A model generated the notes under the pieces. The model searched no databases, was not told where the DNA came from, and was given only the letters and a program-made list of their open reading frames with translations. Shown one piece after another: positions 40,130 through 50,881 of a stretch of 64,000 nucleotides of DNA (its first letter is position 1; every line of letters starts with the position of its first letter). This stretch comes from Mycolicibacter icosiumassiliensis. Its GTDB lineage: Bacteria; Actinomycetota; Actinomycetes; Mycobacteriales; Mycobacteriaceae. The stretch is from assembly GCF_900078685.2 (NCBI RefSeq), contig NZ_LT546166.1, positions 2,640,388 to 2,704,387 on the forward strand, in the 5' to 3' direction. The translations under genes were made by a program, and so were the position numbers.

Positions 40130-40261
40130 CGCATTCGGGACGGCCCTTACGTCGACGGATGCTGCTAACCCTGGAATAGTGAAACGAGGGCACAACGCTG
40201 CCCCTCGGCCGTGCGCCGTGCAAGCAGTTGTGTCTGACCGACCTTTGTGGAGGATTTGTCG

Positions 40262-41380
40262 ATGACGTCATCGGATGGGACGCCCGCGGGCGCCAGCGGT
40301 TTCCCCGGCTCGGCCGGTGCCGAGACAGGCACAGTCGGCGGTAGCGGGCTCGCCGCCGACGTACACGCGCTGGAGCGGGCCATCTTCGAGGTCAAGCGCG
40401 TCATCGTCGGCCAGGACCAGCTCGTCGAGCGCATCCTGGTCGGCCTGCTCGCCAAGGGCCACGTGCTGCTCGAAGGCGTGCCCGGTGTCGCCAAGACCCT
40501 GGCCGTGGAGACCTTCGCCAAGGTGGTCGGCGGATCGTTCGCGCGCATTCAGTTCACCCCGGACCTGGTGCCCACCGACATCATCGGTACCCGCATCTAC
40601 CGGCAGGGCCGCGAGGAGTTCGACACCGAGCTCGGCCCGGTGATGACCAACTTCCTGCTGGCCGACGAGATCAACCGCGCACCGGCCAAGGTGCAGTCGG
40701 CGCTGCTGGAGGTCATGCAGGAGCGCAAGGTCTCGATCGGCGGCAAGAGCTTCGCGCTGCCCAACCCGTTCCTGGTGATGGCCACCCAGAACCCGATCGA
40801 ACACGAGGGTGTCTACCCGCTGCCCGAGGCGCAGCGCGACCGCTTCCTGTTCAAGATCAACGTCAGCTACCCCTCGCCCGAAGAAGAGCGCGAGATCATC
40901 TACCGGATGGGCGTCACCCCGCCGGAGCCCAAGCAGATCCTCGGCACCGGCGACCTGGTGCGGCTGCAGACGCTGGCGGCCAACAACTTCGTGCACCACG
41001 CTCTGGTGGACTACGTCGTGCGGGTGATCACCGCAACGCGCCAGCCCGAGCAGTTCGGCATGCCGGACGTGAAGAACTGGCTGTCGTTCGGTGCGTCGCC
41101 GCGTGCCTCGTTGGGCATCATCTCCGCGTCCCGGGCGCTAGCCCTGGTCCGTGGCCGCGACTACGTGATCCCGCAGGACGTCATCGAGGTCATCCCGGAC
41201 GTGCTGCGGCACCGCCTGGTGCTGTCCTACGACGCACTGGCCGATGAGATCACCCCGGAGATCGTGATCAACCGGGTGCTGCAGACGGTGCCGCTGGCTC
41301 AGGTGAACGCTGTTCCGCAGCAACAGCATTCGTCGGCACCGGGTGCCCCGACACCGGCGGCAGTGGCCGGCGGTCGGTGA
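40262..41380 (+). CDS. moxR1: MoxR-type AAA+ ATPase
   Basis: 372-aa AAA+ protein of the MoxR family, thought to act as a chaperone for extracytoplasmic or metal-dependent proteins. MoxR1 has been linked to RipA maturation in M. tuberculosis. Walker A GVPGVAKTLAVETF is near residue 79, Walker B FLLADEINRAPAK near residue 137, and MATQNPIEHEGVYPLPEAQR (sensor 1 and following) near residue 173. The ATG at 40262 has GGAGG 8 nt upstream. The GTGA overlap with the DUF58 gene indicates a moxR-DUF58-VWA operon. Confidence 0.94.
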   Translation: MTSSDGTPAGASGFPGSAGAETGTVGGSGLAADVHALERAIFEVKRVIVGQDQLVERILVGLLAKGHVLLEGVPGVAKTLAVETFAKVVGGSFARIQFTPDLVPTDIIGTRIYRQGREEFDTELGPVMTNFLLADEINRAPAKVQSALLEVMQERKVSIGGKSFALPNPFLVMATQNPIEHEGVYPLPEAQRDRFLFKINVSYPSPEEEREIIYRMGVTPPEPKQILGTGDLVRLQTLAANNFVHHALVDYVVRVITATRQPEQFGMPDVKNWLSFGASPRASLGIISASRALALVRGRDYVIPQDVIEVIPDVLRHRLVLSYDALADEITPEIVINRVLQTVPLAQVNAVPQQQHSSAPGAPTPAAVAGGR

Positions 41381-42360
41381 GCGACCCCGACACCGGGCAA
41401 GGAATCGGGGAATCCCGGCGCCCGGACACCAGCACCGCACCGCCATCGATGCTGCGCGGAGGAATCCGCGACCCCAAGCTGGCGGCGGCACTGCGCACCC
41501 TGGAGCTGACGGTCAAACGCAAGCTCGACGGGGTGCTGCACGGGGATCACCTCGGCCTGATTCCCGGCCCGGGCTCCGAGCCCGGTGAGTCCCGGCTCTA
41601 CCAGCCGGGCGATGACGTGCGCCGGATGGACTGGTCGGTCACGGCCCGCACCACCCATCCGCACGTGCGGCAGATGATCGCCGACCGCGAGCTGGAGACC
41701 TGGCTGGTGGTCGACATGTCGGCCAGCATGGATTTCGGCACCGCCACCTGCGAGAAACGTGACCTGGCGGTGGCAGCGGCGGCGGCGATCGTCTACCTCA
41801 ACAGCGGCGGAGGGAACCGGCTGGGCGCACTGGTGGCCAACGGTGAGCGAGTCTTGCGAGTCCCGGCCCGCTCGGGTCGCAACCACGAGCAGACCCTGCT
41901 GCGCACCATCGCCACCATTCCACGGGCCCCCGCTGGGGTGCGGGGCGACCTGGCGGCGGCCATCGACGCACTGCGCAGGCCCGAACGCCGGCGCGGGATG
42001 GCGGTCATCATCAGCGACTTCCTCGGACCGATCAACTGGATGCGCCCGCTACGGGCGATTGCCGCCCGCCACGAGGTGCTGGGCATCGAGATCCTCGACC
42101 CGCGTGATGTCGAGTTGCCCGATGTCGGCGACGTGGTGCTGCAGGACACCGAATCCGGGATCACCCGTGAGTTCACCATCGACGCCAAGCTGCGTGACGA
42201 TTTCGCCCGGGCCGCGGTGGCCCACCGCGCCGATGTCGCGCGTGCGTTGCGCAGCTGCGGAGCGCCGTTGCTGGGGTTGCGGACCGACCGGGACTGGATC
42301 GCCGACATCGTCCGATTCGTCGAGTCACGCCGGCGCGGCGCGCTGGCGGGGATGCCGTGA
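41377..42360 (+). CDS. DUF58 domain protein (Rv1480-like)
   Basis: 327-aa cytoplasmic protein. DUF58 begins near residue 60 with GESRLYQPGDDVRRMDWSVT followed by ARTTHPHVRQ, the family signature, and continues into a VWA-like fold (VVDMSASMDFG near residue 114, a DxSxS MIDAS-type motif). The GTG overlaps the moxR1 stop. DUF58 proteins partner MoxR ATPases and VWA membrane proteins; exact clients are unknown. Confidence 0.92.
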   Translation: MSDPDTGQGIGESRRPDTSTAPPSMLRGGIRDPKLAAALRTLELTVKRKLDGVLHGDHLGLIPGPGSEPGESRLYQPGDDVRRMDWSVTARTTHPHVRQMIADRELETWLVVDMSASMDFGTATCEKRDLAVAAAAAIVYLNSGGGNRLGALVANGERVLRVPARSGRNHEQTLLRTIATIPRAPAGVRGDLAAAIDALRRPERRRGMAVIISDFLGPINWMRPLRAIAARHEVLGIEILDPRDVELPDVGDVVLQDTESGITREFTIDAKLRDDFARAAVAHRADVARALRSCGAPLLGLRTDRDWIADIVRFVESRRRGALAGMP

Positions 42361-42388
42361 ACTCGACCCGTAAACAGACAGGTCTGCT

Positions 42389-43396
42389 ATGACATTGCCG
42401 CTACTCGGGCCGATGACGCTGACGGGCTTCGCGCACCCGTGGTTCTTTCTGTTCCTGTTCGTGATCCTGGCTCTGGTCGCGCTCTACATCCTCATGCAGG
42501 TGGCGCGGCATCGGCGGATCCTGCGGTTCGCCAACATGGAGCTGCTGGAGAGCGTGGCGCCCAAATCGCCGACGCGCTGGCGGCACCTGTCGGCGATCCT
42601 GCTGATCAGCTCATTGCTGCTGTTCACCGTCGCGATGGCCGGCCCCACCCACGACGTCCGGATCCCGCGCAACCGCGCGGTGGTGATGCTGGTGATCGAC
42701 GTATCCCAATCGATGCGGGCCACCGACGTCGCTCCCAGCCGGCTGGCGGCCGCGCAGGAAGCCGGCAAGCAGTTCGCCGACGAATTGACCGCCGGCATCA
42801 ACCTGGGCCTGATCGCCTACGCCGGCACCGCGACCGTGCTGACCTCGCCGACCACCAACCGCGAAGCCACCAAGGCCGCGATCGACAAACTGCAACTGGC
42901 CGACCGCACCGCCACCGGGGAGGGCATCTTCACCGCGCTGCAGGCGATCGCCACGGTGGGCGCGGTCATCGGCGGCGGCGACACCCCGCCGCCGGCCCGC
43001 ATTGTGCTGCTCTCCGACGGTAAGGAGACCGTGCCGTCCAACCCCGACAATCCCAAGGGCGCGTTCACCGCGGCGCGTACCGCGAAGGACCAGGGGGTGC
43101 CGGTCTCGACGATCTCGTTCGGCACGGCGTACGGCTACGTCGAGATCAACGAGCAGCGTCAACCGGTGCCGGTCGACGACGACTCGCTGAAGAAGATCGC
43201 CGATCTCTCCGGTGGTAACGCCTATACCGCCTCCAGCCTGGCCCAGCTCAAAGAGGTGTACACCACGCTGCAGGACCAGATCGGCTTCGAGACCATTCGC
43301 GGTGACGCGAGCACCGGCTGGCTGCGCCTCGGCGCATTCATCCTGGCGTTGGCCGCGCTGGCGGCGCTGCTGCTGAACCGGCGCCTGCCCGCCTAG
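42389..43396 (+). CDS. VWA-domain membrane protein (Rv1481-like)
   Basis: 335-aa protein with two N-terminal transmembrane helices (residues about 13-32 and 70-87), a central von Willebrand A domain and a C-terminal helix near residues 309-329 (BatA type). The MIDAS motif is [12 protein letters not shown] near residue 105, with the later [11 protein letters not shown]. Third gene of the MoxR operon, 28 nt after the DUF58 gene. Probably a membrane-anchored, metal-dependent interaction platform for MoxR. Confidence 0.92.
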   Translation: MTLPLLGPMTLTGFAHPWFFLFLFVILALVALYILMQVARHRRILRFANMELLESVAPKSPTRWRHLSAILLISSLLLFTVAMAGPTHDVRIPRNRAVVMLVIDVSQSMRATDVAPSRLAAAQEAGKQFADELTAGINLGLIAYAGTATVLTSPTTNREATKAAIDKLQLADRTATGEGIFTALQAIATVGAVIGGGDTPPPARIVLLSDGKETVPSNPDNPKGAFTAARTAKDQGVPVSTISFGTAYGYVEINEQRQPVPVDDDSLKKIADLSGGNAYTASSLAQLKEVYTTLQDQIGFETIRGDASTGWLRLGAFILALAALAALLLNRRLPA

Positions 43397-43482
43397 ATCT
43401 GCCGTCCTCGTTGACTCAGCGGCTACCAGGGCAAAGTGCGAGTGGGCTGTTTGGTGAGCGCAGAGTCAACCTGGGGCACTGA

Positions 43483-44238
<756 letters not shown>

Positions 44239-44270
44239 CGACTCGTTCAGTTCAAGATAGGGGACTTTTC

Positions 44271-45080
44271 ATGGCAGGCATTCTCGAAGGCAAGCGGATC
44301 CTGGTCACCGGGATCATCACCGACTCCTCGATCGCATTCCATATCGCCAAGGTGGCGCAGGAGGCCGGCGCGCAGCTGGTGTGTACCGGCTTCGACCGGC
44401 TGCGGCTGATCCAGCGCATCATCGACCGGCTGCCGGAACCGGCGCCGCTGCTCGAACTCGATGTGCAGAATGAGGAGCACCTGGGCTCGTTGGCCGAGCG
44501 TGTCACCGAGGTGATCGGCGAGGGCAACAAGCTCGACGGCGTGGTGCACTCCATCGGCTTCATGCCGCAGACCGGCATGGGCATCAACCCGTTCTTCGAC
44601 GCGCCCTACGAGGACGTCGCCAAGGGCATCCACATCTCGGCCTACTCCTACGCCTCGCTGGCCAAGGCGGTGTTGCCGATCATGAACCCCGGCGGCGGCA
44701 TTGTCGGCATGGACTTCGACCCGACCCGGGCGATGCCGGCCTACAACTGGATGACGGTGGCCAAGAGTGCCCTGGAGTCGGTGAACCGTTTCGTGGCACG
44801 CGAGGCCGGCAAGGTCGGTGTGCGGTCGAATCTGGTTGCGGCCGGCCCGATCCGGACGCTGGCGATGAGCGCCATCGTGGGCGGTGCCCTCGGTGAGGGC
44901 GCCGGCGAGCAGATCCGGCTGCTGGAAGAGGGCTGGGACCAGCGGGCCCCGATCGGCTGGGACATGAAGGACCCGACGCCGGTGGCCAAAACCGTCTGCG
45001 CGCTGATGTCCGACTGGCTGCCGTCCACCACCGGAACGGTCGTCTACGCCGACGGTGGCGCTCACACCCAGTTGCTCTAG
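44271..45080 (+). CDS. inhA: NADH-dependent enoyl-ACP reductase InhA
   Basis: Last reductive step of FAS-II elongation and the target of activated isoniazid. The 269-aa length is identical to M. tuberculosis Inh[14 protein letters not shown] is the NADH-binding loop near residue 14, and VVHSIGFMP carries the serine equivalent to Ser94. [17 protein letters not shown] holds the catalytic Tyr and Lys. No known resistance substitution was noticed in these motifs. 32 nt after mabA; hemZ begins at the base after its stop. Confidence 0.97.
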   Translation: MAGILEGKRILVTGIITDSSIAFHIAKVAQEAGAQLVCTGFDRLRLIQRIIDRLPEPAPLLELDVQNEEHLGSLAERVTEVIGEGNKLDGVVHSIGFMPQTGMGINPFFDAPYEDVAKGIHISAYSYASLAKAVLPIMNPGGGIVGMDFDPTRAMPAYNWMTVAKSALESVNRFVAREAGKVGVRSNLVAAGPIRTLAMSAIVGGALGEGAGEQIRLLEEGWDQRAPIGWDMKDPTPVAKTVCALMSDWLPSTTGTVVYADGGAHTQLL

Positions 45081-46112
45081 ATGGACCTAGACGCCGTCCT
45101 GCTGCTGTCCTTCGGAGGTCCTGAAGGCCCGGAGCAGGTTCGGCCGTTCCTGGAGAACGTCACCCGGGGACGTGGGGTGCCGTCGGCCCGGCTCGACGCG
45201 GTCGCCGAGCACTACCTGCACTTCGGTGGCGTGTCGCCGATCAACGGGATCAACCGTGCGTTGGCCGATGCACTGCGTACCGAAATGCCCGGCCTGCCGG
45301 TGTATTTCGGGAACCGCAACTGGGAGCCCTACGCGCAGGACGTCGTCGCGGCGATGGCGGCAGACGGCGTGCGACGTGCCGCGGTATTCCCGACCTCGGC
45401 CTGGGGCGGATATTCGGGTTGCGACCAGTACGCCGAGGACATCGCCCGAGCGCGACAGGCGGTCGGGGAGCAGGCACCGGAATTGGTGAAACTGCGCCAA
45501 TACTTTGACCACCCGCTGTTCGTGGCGATGTTCGCCCAGGCGATCACCACAGCCGCCGACAGCCTGCCGGCCGGCCTGCGGGACAGCGCCCGGCTGGTTT
45601 TCACCGCGCATTCCATCCCGGTGAGCGCCGACACACGCTACGGCCCACAGCTGTACAGCCGCCAGGTCGCCTACGCGACGACTCTGGTCGCGGCCGCCGC
45701 GGGCTACCGCGACTATGACCAGGTGTGGCAATCGCGCTCGGGGCCGCCGCAGGTGCCCTGGCTGGAGCCCGACGTCGAAACGCACCTGGCGGCCTTGGCA
45801 GCGGCCGGCGTGCGCGCGGTGATCGTGTGCCCGATCGGCTTTCTCAGCGACAACATCGAGGTGGTCTGGGATCTCGACAACGAAGTCCGCTCTGCCGCGC
45901 AGTCGGCGGGAATCGCCTACGCGCGGGCGGCCACGCCGAATGCCGACCGACGGCTGGCCCGGCTAGCCCGCGGCCTGGTCGAGGAACTGCGCGACGGCAC
46001 CCCACCCGAACGCGTCGCCGGTTCGGCGGAACTGGGTTGCGGCTTCGGCGTGAACGGGGCACCGTGCGGGTCATCGCACTGCATCGCGGTCGTGGCACCG
46101 CCGTCTCGCTAG
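45081..46112 (+). CDS. hemZ: Ferrochelatase (coproporphyrin type)
   Basis: Inserts iron into coproporphyrin III or protoporphyrin in heme synthesis. The 343-aa product opens [20 protein letters not shown]. It has the catalytic His in [12 protein letters not shown] near residue 176. The actinobacterial [2Fe-2S] cysteines are present: one in [12 protein letters not shown] and three in [17 protein letters not shown] at the C-terminus. It starts directly after the inhA stop, so translation is coupled. It ends overlapping the convergent gene. Confidence 0.96.
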   Translation: MDLDAVLLLSFGGPEGPEQVRPFLENVTRGRGVPSARLDAVAEHYLHFGGVSPINGINRALADALRTEMPGLPVYFGNRNWEPYAQDVVAAMAADGVRRAAVFPTSAWGGYSGCDQYAEDIARARQAVGEQAPELVKLRQYFDHPLFVAMFAQAITTAADSLPAGLRDSARLVFTAHSIPVSADTRYGPQLYSRQVAYATTLVAAAAGYRDYDQVWQSRSGPPQVPWLEPDVETHLAALAAAGVRAVIVCPIGFLSDNIEVVWDLDNEVRSAAQSAGIAYARAATPNADRRLARLARGLVEELRDGTPPERVAGSAELGCGFGVNGAPCGSSHCIAVVAPPSR

Positions 46113-46921
46113 TTGCGCCAGGCCGAGTGCAGAATCTCGGTCACCGCTGCGCTGCGTGCTGAGCGCACCACCGTGGTCAGCGGTGCAACCGCATCCACGG
46201 CGCGCTGCACCGCAGCCGACGAATGAGCACTGGCGGTCAGCAGGTCGGCACTGACGGTGATGATCGCCTCGACGTGCGCGGCGCTGTGCAGAACGCGCAC
46301 TGCACGGCTCGGAGCGTGATCCGGAATCCGGTGCAAGAGCACGGCTTCCATCATCTGCTCCACCCGCAGCCGCGGATCCTCCACACCGTAGTCGGCCCAG
46401 CGCGAACCGGTGGAGCCCAATGCGGCGGCCGCCGTTCGGACCGCCGACCGCAACGAGTACTCGGCGTCACCGAGATCATGCTGCTCGGCGGCCGGCACCC
46501 CCGGCAGGGCGTACACGATCCAGGACAGTGCCTCGGATTCGTCGTACTCGGGGACCAGCCCGATCGCGTCGCCGCGAGGACCGGAGACCAGTATCGCTTC
46601 GCCTGCCCCCACTGCATCCTGCGCGAATTGGGTTCCGGCCGGCAGACCGCGCACGTCGCCGGGGACCGGCAGCACCACGTTGATGGCCGGTTCGGTGCGC
46701 CCACCGGCCGCGGTGCGCAGCGTCTGCAGCAATGACGTCGTCCCGGCCTCGGTGACATCGGGCCAGGGCAGTCCCGAGCTGCCGGCGGCCACGGAGTCAT
46801 AGGCATACACCGATTGCGCTGGCGCCCAGGCGGATAGCGCGTCAAGAACATCGTCGGGCGCCGCCTGGCCCGCAAGCCAGGCGTTGGCCCATACCGACAG
46901 GGAAACACTGGGGCACCACAT
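46109..46921 (-). CDS. Rv1486c-like protein, unknown function
   Basis: 270-aa cytoplasmic-type protein with no recognisable catalytic motif. It begins [19 protein letters not shown]. The conserved pattern includes a C-terminal helical region ([20 protein letters not shown]). It is recognised as the conserved mycobacterial gene between hemZ and the NfeD gene. ATG 46921 fits homologous length better than 46996. Divergent from the NfeD gene, with 41 nt between starts. Confidence 0.8.
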   Translation of the reverse strand: MWCPSVSLSVWANAWLAGQAAPDDVLDALSAWAPAQSVYAYDSVAAGSSGLPWPDVTEAGTTSLLQTLRTAAGGRTEPAINVVLPVPGDVRGLPAGTQFAQDAVGAGEAILVSGPRGDAIGLVPEYDESEALSWIVYALPGVPAAEQHDLGDAEYSLRSAVRTAAAALGSTGSRWADYGVEDPRLRVEQMMEAVLLHRIPDHAPSRAVRVLHSAAHVEAIITVSADLLTASAHSSAAVQRAVDAVAPLTTVVRSARSAAVTEILHSAWRN

Positions 46922-46950
46922 GATGGACGCAGTGTATGTGGTCCAGCGGC

Positions 46951-46962
46951 TATCCTGACCGC
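46951..46962 (+). promoter_or_regulatory. Leaderless -10 element for the NfeD gene
   Basis: TATCCT at 46951-46956 is 6 nt before ATG 46963, matching a leaderless promoter for the NfeD-SPFH pair. Confidence 0.45.
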
Positions 46963-47397
46963 ATGCCGACTGCCCTGATCTGGTTGGTCTTCGCACTCGG
47001 GCTCGCAGGAGCCGAGGCCCTCACCGGCGACATGTTCCTGCTGATGCTCTCCGGTGGTGCGTTGTCGGCCGCGGCGACCAGCGCGCTGACGAACTGGCCG
47101 CTGTGGACCGACGGCGCGGTGTTCCTGGTGGTGTCAGTGCTGTTGCTGGCACTGGTGCGTCCCGCACTGCGCCGCCGGCTGTGGGCCGGAACCGGCGGCG
47201 AAACGGGGGTGCTGGCGCTGCAGGGCAAGACCGCCCTGGTGCTCGACCGCGTCGAACAGCACGGCGGCCGGGTGAAGCTGAACGGCGAGGTGTGGACCGC
47301 CCGCCCGCTCACCGACGGCGACGTTTTCGAACCGGGGGAGCAGGTCACCGTGATGCACATCGATGGAGCCACCGCGGTGGTCAGCAAGGTCCTGTAA
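46963..47397 (+). CDS. NfeD-like membrane protein
   Basis: 144-aa protein with two or three N-terminal hydrophobic helices (residues 1-65) and a C-terminal soluble NfeD OB-fold domain ([20 protein letters not shown] then [20 protein letters not shown], about residues 90-143). NfeD proteins pair with SPFH/stomatin proteins in membrane microdomains, and the SPFH gene follows 14 nt downstream. Equivalent to Rv1487. Confidence 0.92.
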   Translation: MPTALIWLVFALGLAGAEALTGDMFLLMLSGGALSAAATSALTNWPLWTDGAVFLVVSVLLLALVRPALRRRLWAGTGGETGVLALQGKTALVLDRVEQHGGRVKLNGEVWTARPLTDGDVFEPGEQVTVMHIDGATAVVSKVL

Positions 47398-47411
47398 CGA
47401 AAGGAATCGTC

Positions 47412-48557
47412 ATGGAAGGCGTCACAACCGGGCTGCTATTGCTGGCCGTGTTGGTGGTGTTCGCGATAATCGTGGTCGCCAAGTCGGTCGCGTTGATCCC
47501 GCAGGCCGAGGCGGCGGTCATCGAACGCCTGGGTCGCTACAGTCGCACCGTCAGCGGTCAGCTGACCCTGCTGGTCCCTTTCATCGACCGGGTGCGGGCC
47601 CGCATCGACCTGCGCGAGCGGGTGGTGTCGTTCCCGCCGCAGCCGGTGATCACCGAGGACAACTTGACGCTCAACATCGACACCGTGGTCTACTTCCAGG
47701 TCACCAACCCCAAGGCCGCGGTGTACGAGATCAGCAACTACATCGTCGGCGTGGAGCAGCTGACCACCACCACGCTGCGCAACGTGGTCGGCGGGATGAC
47801 GCTGGAGCAGACCTTGACCTCCCGTGAGGTGATCAACAGCCAGCTGCGCGGGGTACTCGACGAGGCGACCGGCCGCTGGGGCCTGCGGGTGGCCCGGGTG
47901 GAGCTGCGCAGCATCGATCCGCCGCCGTCGATCCAGGCGTCGATGGAGAAGCAGATGAAGGCCGACCGCGAGAAGCGGGCCATGATCCTGACCGCCGAAG
48001 GCCAGCGCGAGGCCGCCATCAAACAGGCCGAGGGCCAGAAGCAGTCCGAGATCCTGACCGCTGAGGGCGCCAAACAGGCGGCGATCCTGGCCGCCGAAGG
48101 TGAACGGCAGTCCCGGATGCTGCGGGCCCAAGGTGAGCGGGCCGCCGCCTACCTGCAGGCCCAGGGCCAGGCCAAAGCGATCGAGAAGACGTTCGCGGCG
48201 ATCAAGGCCGGCCGGCCCACCCCGGAACTGTTGGCCTACCAGTACCTGCAGGTGCTGCCGGAGATGGCGCGCGGTGGAGCAAACAAGGTGTGGGTGGTGC
48301 CCAGTGATTTCGGCACCGCCCTGCAGGGCTTCACCAAACTGCTCGGCGCGCCCGGCGAGGACGGCGTCTTCCGCTACCAGCCGTCACCCGTCGACGATCA
48401 TCCGAACCGGCACGAGGACGACACCGACGAAGTCGCCGACTGGTTCACCACCAAGACCGATCCGGCGATCGCCCAGGCGGTCGCCAAGGCCGAGGCGGAC
48501 GCGCGCAAGCCGGTCGAGGGCGGGTTGCCGGCTCAGCTCGATCCCGGTCCGGCGTGA
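47412..48557 (+). CDS. SPFH/band 7 (stomatin-like) protein
   Basis: 381-aa protein equal in length to Rv1488. One N-terminal membrane helix (residues 7-27) is followed by an SPFH domain (EAAVIERLGRYSRTVSGQLT then VITEDNLTLNIDTVVYFQV, residues about 37-190). A long Ala/Glu/Gln/Lys-rich coiled coil with short repeats (LTAEGQREAAIKQAEGQKQS) spans about 195-255. Oligomeric membrane scaffold acting with the NfeD protein. ATG with AAGGAA upstream. Overlaps the next gene as GTGA. Confidence 0.94.
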   Translation: MEGVTTGLLLLAVLVVFAIIVVAKSVALIPQAEAAVIERLGRYSRTVSGQLTLLVPFIDRVRARIDLRERVVSFPPQPVITEDNLTLNIDTVVYFQVTNPKAAVYEISNYIVGVEQLTTTTLRNVVGGMTLEQTLTSREVINSQLRGVLDEATGRWGLRVARVELRSIDPPPSIQASMEKQMKADREKRAMILTAEGQREAAIKQAEGQKQSEILTAEGAKQAAILAAEGERQSRMLRAQGERAAAYLQAQGQAKAIEKTFAAIKAGRPTPELLAYQYLQVLPEMARGGANKVWVVPSDFGTALQGFTKLLGAPGEDGVFRYQPSPVDDHPNRHEDDTDEVADWFTTKTDPAIAQAVAKAEADARKPVEGGLPAQLDPGPA

Positions 48558-48937
48558 GCGCGCTGACGGCGCGGCCAACCTACGCGGCGCTGGCCGCATT
48601 CCTGGCGGGTGACGCGGTGGCGTCGGCGATCCCGGTGCCCTATGTCGCCAAGAACATGGATGCCATGCGGATTCCCGAGGAGGTCCGCTGGGCGGTCCCG
48701 GTGGCCAAAGCCGCCACCGCGCTGGGACTGGCATCGGTGTTCCGCTTCCCGGGCGTCGCCCGGCTCACCACTGCGTTGTTGACGTTGTATTTCGCCGGTG
48801 CGCTGGGCATCCACCTGCGCGTGCGCAACCGGATCGCCAACATTGTGCCCGCGGTGCTGCTGTTGATGGTGTTCGCCACGATGACGGTCCAGGGCCCGCA
48901 CACCGCCGGGAGCGGGGTACGGGCCCTGGAGTCGTAG
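48554..48937 (+). CDS. DoxX-like small membrane protein
   Basis: 127-aa protein with about four hydrophobic segments (for example LTTALLTLYFAGALGIHL and VPAVLLLMVFATMTVQG), resembling DoxX-type membrane proteins. Starts at GTG 48554 inside the stop of the SPFH gene. Equivalent in place to Rv1489. Function unknown; coupling suggests a role at the same membrane domain. Confidence 0.8.
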   Translation: MSALTARPTYAALAAFLAGDAVASAIPVPYVAKNMDAMRIPEEVRWAVPVAKAATALGLASVFRFPGVARLTTALLTLYFAGALGIHLRVRNRIANIVPAVLLLMVFATMTVQGPHTAGSGVRALES

Positions 48938-48949
48938 CGGCTCGGGTTT

Positions 48950-49630
48950 CTAGCCTTTGCGGGCGGCTGCGGTGTGCTCGTCGAGGGGGGTCGCCTTGTA
49001 GGCGTAGGCGGCCACGACCGCGCCGAGCACCTGGGCGATCAGATAGACCCAGAGGAACTTCCAGGCGAAGATCCCTGACAGCATCAGGCCGAAGGTGATG
49101 GCCGGGTTGAACGCGGCGCCGGAGATGGCGCCGACCGCCACCACGCCGACGGTCACCACGAATCCGATCGCCAGACCGTAGAAGCTGTTGCCGGCACTGT
49201 CTTTGCTGGTTGCGGTGTGCAAGACGACATAACACAGCGCGAAGGTGAACACCAATTCGGCCAAGAATGCGGGCCAGACGGCGCCGGTCAGGTCAAGTGT
49301 GCCGGAGGCGTACTTGTCGTGCCACAGCCCGAATCCCACCCCGAAGGCGGCGAGTGCGCCGACCAATTGGGCGACGATGTAGGGCCCCAGTTCGCCCAAT
49401 GGCAGCGCACCCCGCAAATACGCGGCGATCGAAACCGCCGGGTTCAGGTGGCCGCCCGAGATGTGCCCACTGGCGTAGACCATCACCATCAGCACCGAGC
49501 CGATGCCCAGCGCGGTGGCGGCGACGCATTCGGTGCCGGACAAGACGATGCCGAGCACAGCGAACATGAAAACGAACGTGCCGATCATTTCGGCCAAATA
49601 TTTGCGCACCGAGGCGTTCCGATCAGCCAT
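48950..49630 (-). CDS. Aquaporin (MIP family channel)
   Basis: 226-aa channel with six transmembrane helices. Both NPA boxes are intact: GGHLNPAVSIAAYL near residue 60 and AAFNPAITFGLM near residue 175. It looks like an AqpZ-type water channel rather than a glycerol facilitator, because the second NPA is not followed by the GlpF-type D. M. tuberculosis has no clear aquaporin, so this gene is lineage-specific at this spot. The ATG at 49630 has no strong ribosome site. Confidence 0.92.
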   Translation of the reverse strand: MADRNASVRKYLAEMIGTFVFMFAVLGIVLSGTECVAATALGIGSVLMVMVYASGHISGGHLNPAVSIAAYLRGALPLGELGPYIVAQLVGALAAFGVGFGLWHDKYASGTLDLTGAVWPAFLAELVFTFALCYVVLHTATSKDSAGNSFYGLAIGFVVTVGVVAVGAISGAAFNPAITFGLMLSGIFAWKFLWVYLIAQVLGAVVAAYAYKATPLDEHTAAARKG

Positions 49631-49797
49631 TGATCCGGTCCCTTCACTCCGTCGAGCCCTTGTCCAATTTGTGTTGTGCTAGCACATGGCACTAAAGAAG
49701 ACTGTAACGGCGAAGAGGCTTCACCTCGCTATTTGCACACCGTTATTCACCGAATTGTTGCTGGATTAATGAGGGCTTCGTGTTGTTTGCCGGTGCG

Positions 49798-50268
49798 CTA
49801 CCGGTCCAGGCGCAATTCGACCAGCGGCAGTGCCGTATTGGGTGGGGTCACCGGTTCGCCCAGCGTCTGCTCGAGCACAGCGCTGAACTTCGCCCAGGCG
49901 CGGGGGTGGCGTTCGATGTAGTGGTCCAGTACCCGGTCGGCTTCGGCCTGGCCCAACACTCGGGCGGTGGCCGGTGCCGAGGCCCTGCTCCCGGCGTAAA
50001 CCCGGACCCGAGGGTTGGCGTTGATATTACGAAACCATTGGGCTCGGTCACCGAAACCCGATGCCACCACATAGCGGTCGCCGGCGGCGTGGTCGATGAC
50101 TTCCAGGACGACGCGGCGGCAGGCGCCCGTCTTGCGCCCGATGTGCTCGAGCATCAGCAGGCGTTGGCCGAGGAGGCCGCCAAGTCGCGCGCGGTACAGC
50201 CAGATCGGGGCGCGCATCAGCCGTCGGGATCGCAACAGGCGGCTGACTGTGTCGGCCAAGGACGGCAT
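49798..50268 (-). CDS. Deazaflavin (F420)-dependent nitroreductase family protein
   Basis: 156-aa split-barrel protein of the Ddn/DUF385 family, expected to bind F420 and reduce quinones or nitro compounds. Family features are LMLEHIGRKTGACRRVVLEV near residues 38-57 and YVVASGFGDRAQWFRNINAN near residues 65-84 (the FGDRAQWFRNI block). ATG 50268 (MPSLADTVSRLL) is preferred; upstream codons overlap the NifU-like gene. Convergence or operon with feoAB is not implied. Confidence 0.88.
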   Translation of the reverse strand: MPSLADTVSRLLRSRRLMRAPIWLYRARLGGLLGQRLLMLEHIGRKTGACRRVVLEVIDHAAGDRYVVASGFGDRAQWFRNINANPRVRVYAGSRASAPATARVLGQAEADRVLDHYIERHPRAWAKFSAVLEQTLGEPVTPPNTALPLVELRLDR

Positions 50269-50278
50269 CTTCAGCAGG

Positions 50279-50881
50279 TTACCCGCGGCGCTGCCGGCGC
50301 GCCGGACCATGCGCCGCGCGGACGAACAAGGTCAGCAGCGACTTGCCGACAGACCCGGCGGCCGACGGACTGTCCACCGAAACCGTGACCTGCTCGCCGA
50401 ACCGGCGGCGAAGTTCGCGCTGCAATCGGTCGTAGAGCGTTGATTCCGAGGCGGGGCAGCCGTGGCAGGCGCCCGACATCCGCACCCGCACCTGGTCACC
50501 GGTCACCTCGACCAGCTCGATCGCGCCACCATGCGAGGCGGCGACGTCGCCGATCGGCCCGTCAAGCAGGTCCTGGACCGCGCGCGTCAGGTCGCCGGCG
50601 CACTCGGCGGGGGTCACCTGCCAGCGGGCCGGCTCCCGCAGCGCCTCGTCGAGCGCGATACGGATCTCCTCACCGAGAGCCCGCCAGCTCTGCTGGACGC
50701 TGAGTCTGATCGCGATCTCCGACCCGGTCACCGTCAGCTCATCGATGACGCCGTCGTCCTGCAGCTCACCCAGCCGGCCGGGAGCCTGCAGGACCCGCCC
50801 GGCAGCGGGCAGCTGGTCGTGGTCGAGCACCCACCGCACTCGTTGCGGGTCATCGGTCGCCACCGCATGCATGGGGATCAT
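50279..50881 (-). CDS. NifU C-terminal domain protein in the feo operon
   Basis: 200-aa protein. The C-terminal NifU domain (about residues 100-185) has the cluster-binding pair in MSGACHGCPASESTLYDRLQ (CxxC). The N-terminal half, with VTGSEIAIRLSVQQSWRALG, is similar to a scaffold half-domain. The ATG at 50881 overlaps the feoB stop as ATGA. An Fe-S carrier tied to ferrous uptake is plausible: it could receive imported iron or sense it, taking the place of FeoC. That role is inference. Confidence 0.82.
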   Translation of the reverse strand: MIPMHAVATDDPQRVRWVLDHDQLPAAGRVLQAPGRLGELQDDGVIDELTVTGSEIAIRLSVQQSWRALGEEIRIALDEALREPARWQVTPAECAGDLTRAVQDLLDGPIGDVAASHGGAIELVEVTGDQVRVRMSGACHGCPASESTLYDRLQRELRRRFGEQVTVSVDSPSAAGSVGKSLLTLFVRAAHGPARRQRRG

